From Ruminiclostridium papyrosolvens C7 (GTDB lineage Bacteria > Bacillota > Clostridia > Acetivibrionales > DSM-1351): a stretch of DNA of 64,000 nt. Below are positions 62,863 through 64,000 of the stretch, piece by piece; the first letter of the stretch is position 1, and each line of letters starts with the position of its first letter. The notes below the pieces were generated by a model. It was given only the letters and a program-made list of their open reading frames with translations. It was not told the DNA's origin and ran no database searches. The stretch is taken from the NCBI RefSeq assembly GCF_000421965.1, contig NZ_ATAY01000094.1, forward strand, positions 62,001 to 126,000. Direction: 5' to 3'. Position numbers and translations under genes: made by a program.

Positions 62863-63234
62863 TTAACCTTGTGTATCCTTAGATATCTCTACCCTAACTT
62901 TCTCGTAGGGTTCTTCGTCCCTGCCTTTTGATTGTGTAAAAACATGAATATCCATACATGCGTTTTGCATGTTTTCATACCCGGTGCCATCATTTGATAT
63001 CACATCATAGCTTGTTATATTATGGAAATTGAATGGTATTATGTTGCCGGAATCATCCATATAGTTGATTTCCAGTTTTTCAATCTTGGAATCCACAGGA
63101 CTGGTCCAATATGGCTTAAAACCAACTCCTATGATTCTTCCGTTAATACCATGGGAAGGTATATTCAGCCTGCACCCTTGCCTGGCAAGATTCAAAAGTG
63201 CAAACTTTAGATTTTCGATCTGTTTATAATTCAT
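62863..63234 (-). CDS. Hypothetical protein next to the Sm-like genes
   Basis: About 123 residues from ATG 63234, with GGAAGTG upstream; a GTG three codons earlier is possible. MNYKQIENLKFALLNLARQG is a helix and the rest is beta-rich: LNIPSHGINGRIIGVGFKPY, IEKLEINYMDDSGNIIPFNF. The strand order (short helix, then a closed set of strands with a hydrophobic core) could be another Sm-like barrel, but it lacks the SGSGFTGV signature. The family is not recognised. It is transcribed with the same direction and style as the neighbours, so it may be another spore-surface gene. Confidence 0.5.
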   Translation of the reverse strand: MNYKQIENLKFALLNLARQGCRLNIPSHGINGRIIGVGFKPYWTSPVDSKIEKLEINYMDDSGNIIPFNFHNITSYDVISNDGTGYENMQNACMDIHVFTQSKGRDEEPYEKVRVEISKDTQG

Positions 63235-63369
63235 TAACGTCACTTCCGTAAACCTACCACCAATAATCAGCTATTACATCTTATGTTTACTTGGCTGTTT
63301 AGGTTACATAAATTATTTGCCAGGTCAGAGAATGTCGGTATTCTCCCTTTATTGAAATGAAGAAGCATG

Positions 63370-63777
63370 CTATATCTGTTGGTATAGATTAGAATTTTCT
63401 TTTGCTATTCTTTGTTCAAGAAGGGCAAAAATTCTTTGTGATTCACTTACAAACAAATCTATGTCATTAGTTATTTTTGTTCTTGTATTAAAACGATCTT
63501 TATACACCATAAATTCGGTACTTATAGTCCCCATTTCATCTATATAAGCCTGTGCTGTTGTCCCCACTTCAGAATTACTGCTTTTAAGGAGCTGCGGATA
63601 CATGTACTGATCTTCTGTACCAAGATGAACTTTAAGTTTACCGGCAAGGTTACTTATCTTTGATGAAATCTCAAGGGCCTCTTTGGCAATATCCTTATGG
63701 TTAATATAGGATTTAATATCTGATAGAATTTCAGCAATCTCCTCATGCTGTCTCTTTAAGGTTTCTAAATATAACAT
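63370..63777 (-). CDS. Hemerythrin-like (HHE) domain protein
   Basis: 135 residues from ATG 63777, with CGGAGG upstream. A four-helix bundle is visible, with the iron ligands in order: LKRQHEEIAEIL (His), a NHKD segment, LKVHLGTEDQYMYPQLL (His, Glu) and a C-terminal helix with LEQRIAKEN (Glu). Such proteins bind a di-iron site and handle oxygen, nitric oxide or iron. Whether a canonical fifth His is present is unclear, so oxygen carriage is not certain. It is a single gene. Confidence 0.75.
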   Translation of the reverse strand: MLYLETLKRQHEEIAEILSDIKSYINHKDIAKEALEISSKISNLAGKLKVHLGTEDQYMYPQLLKSSNSEVGTTAQAYIDEMGTISTEFMVYKDRFNTRTKITNDIDLFVSESQRIFALLEQRIAKENSNLYQQI

Positions 63778-63858
63778 TTGTCATCCTCCGGCAATTTTAT
63801 AGTCTTTATATACCCCATGTAATAGCTCCAAAACATACTACACCGTAGAACAAACGCA

Positions 63859-63895
63859 AAAAAACCTACAAAACACTTGATTTTTGTAGGTTTTT
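63859..63895. terminator. Terminator at the right edge
   Basis: AAAAACCTACAAAA pairs with TTTTTGTAGGTTTTT. On the minus strand it lies 28 bases beyond the stop of the edge gene (63923), and it can serve either strand. Confidence 0.8.
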
Positions 63896-63922
63896 AAGGC
63901 ATCCATCTAGAATTATCTTTTG

Positions 63923-64000
63923 TTACTCATGAAGTTGTTTTTCCTTTTTTAACTTGAAAATCTTCCTTAGATACCCTATTACTAACCAAGTAAGGCATAC
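63923..64000 (-). CDS. C-terminus of an unidentified, probably membrane protein (starts outside window)
   Basis: On the minus strand the last 25 codons of an open frame run from the window edge to a TAA at 63925-63923: a hydrophobic VCLTWLVIGYL followed by a basic tail RKIFKLKKEKQLHE. This looks like a final membrane helix with a cytoplasmic end. A terminator lies just beyond. Too little is visible to name the protein. Confidence 0.5.
   Translation of the reverse strand, partial: VCLTWLVIGYLRKIFKLKKEKQLHE

Overview
The window looks like a chromosome segment of a mesophilic, spore-forming, low-GC clostridium. The gene content (gerW/ytfJ, cwlD, ylbF, a csaB-type pyruvyl transferase, rex, a large chemoreceptor set, several probable coat proteins) and the codon style resemble Ruminiclostridium/Clostridium cellulolyticum-group genomes. 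That assignment is inferred from memory of the group, not from a search. No rRNA or tRNA gene was seen.

Left part (about 1-17.2 kb): one end of a siphophage-type prophage. Nearly all genes are on the minus strand and are read from about 15.2 kb towards 1. The order is a Cro-like regulator, a broken SNF2 helicase, two small replication-associated proteins, a family A DNA polymerase, a DUF4406 protein, a primase/helicase, a VRR-NUC nuclease, a DUF1492 late regulator, a probable late promoter, HNH nuclease, a HTH/zinc protein, a ParB-methyltransferase fusion, two amidoligase-like proteins, a gamma-glutamylcyclotransferase and the start of the P27 terminase small subunit, which runs off the window. 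Opposite the Cro gene lie a frameshifted CI-like repressor and an ImmA/IrrE-type protease on the plus strand. No integrase is in the window.

Accessory stretch (17.2-27.3 kb): a membrane-anchored unknown, a GIY-YIG/DUF4357 protein and a complete type I restriction-modification operon (hsdM-hsdS-hsdR) followed by a YgjP-type metallopeptidase. A hairpin-rich spacer with a frameshifted small gene then abuts the 3' end of rlmD. Prophage and defence cargo probably form one foreign block ending at rlmD.

Core region (27.3-50.2 kb): rlmD, a mini ferritin-like protein, mug, a gerW spore pair, a holin-like membrane protein, a chemoreceptor, an M23 peptidase, a class A PBP, proB, a PAP2 protein, an aldose-epimerase-like protein, an EF-G2-type GTPase, aroF-tyrA, rex, a glycosyltransferase-CsaB fusion and an ABC-F ATPase.

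The most unusual part is 50.3-55.9 kb. A FabH-like gene (minus) and a divergent six-transmembrane methyl-accepting protein gene (plus) occur as a pair, and the whole pair is duplicated in tandem. Both FabH-like copies keep the nucleophilic Cys but have Ser and Tyr where FabH has His and Asn. A lipid-type signal synthase with its membrane receptor is a plausible but unproven reading. The right end (56-64 kb) holds cwlD, an unknown membrane/alpha-helical pair, a GH18-leucine-rich-repeat protein, ylbF, three paralogous Sm-like proteins with variable Gly/Cys-rich inserts, a Gly/Tyr-rich protein with an apparent ACG start, a hemerythrin-like protein and the tail of one more gene.
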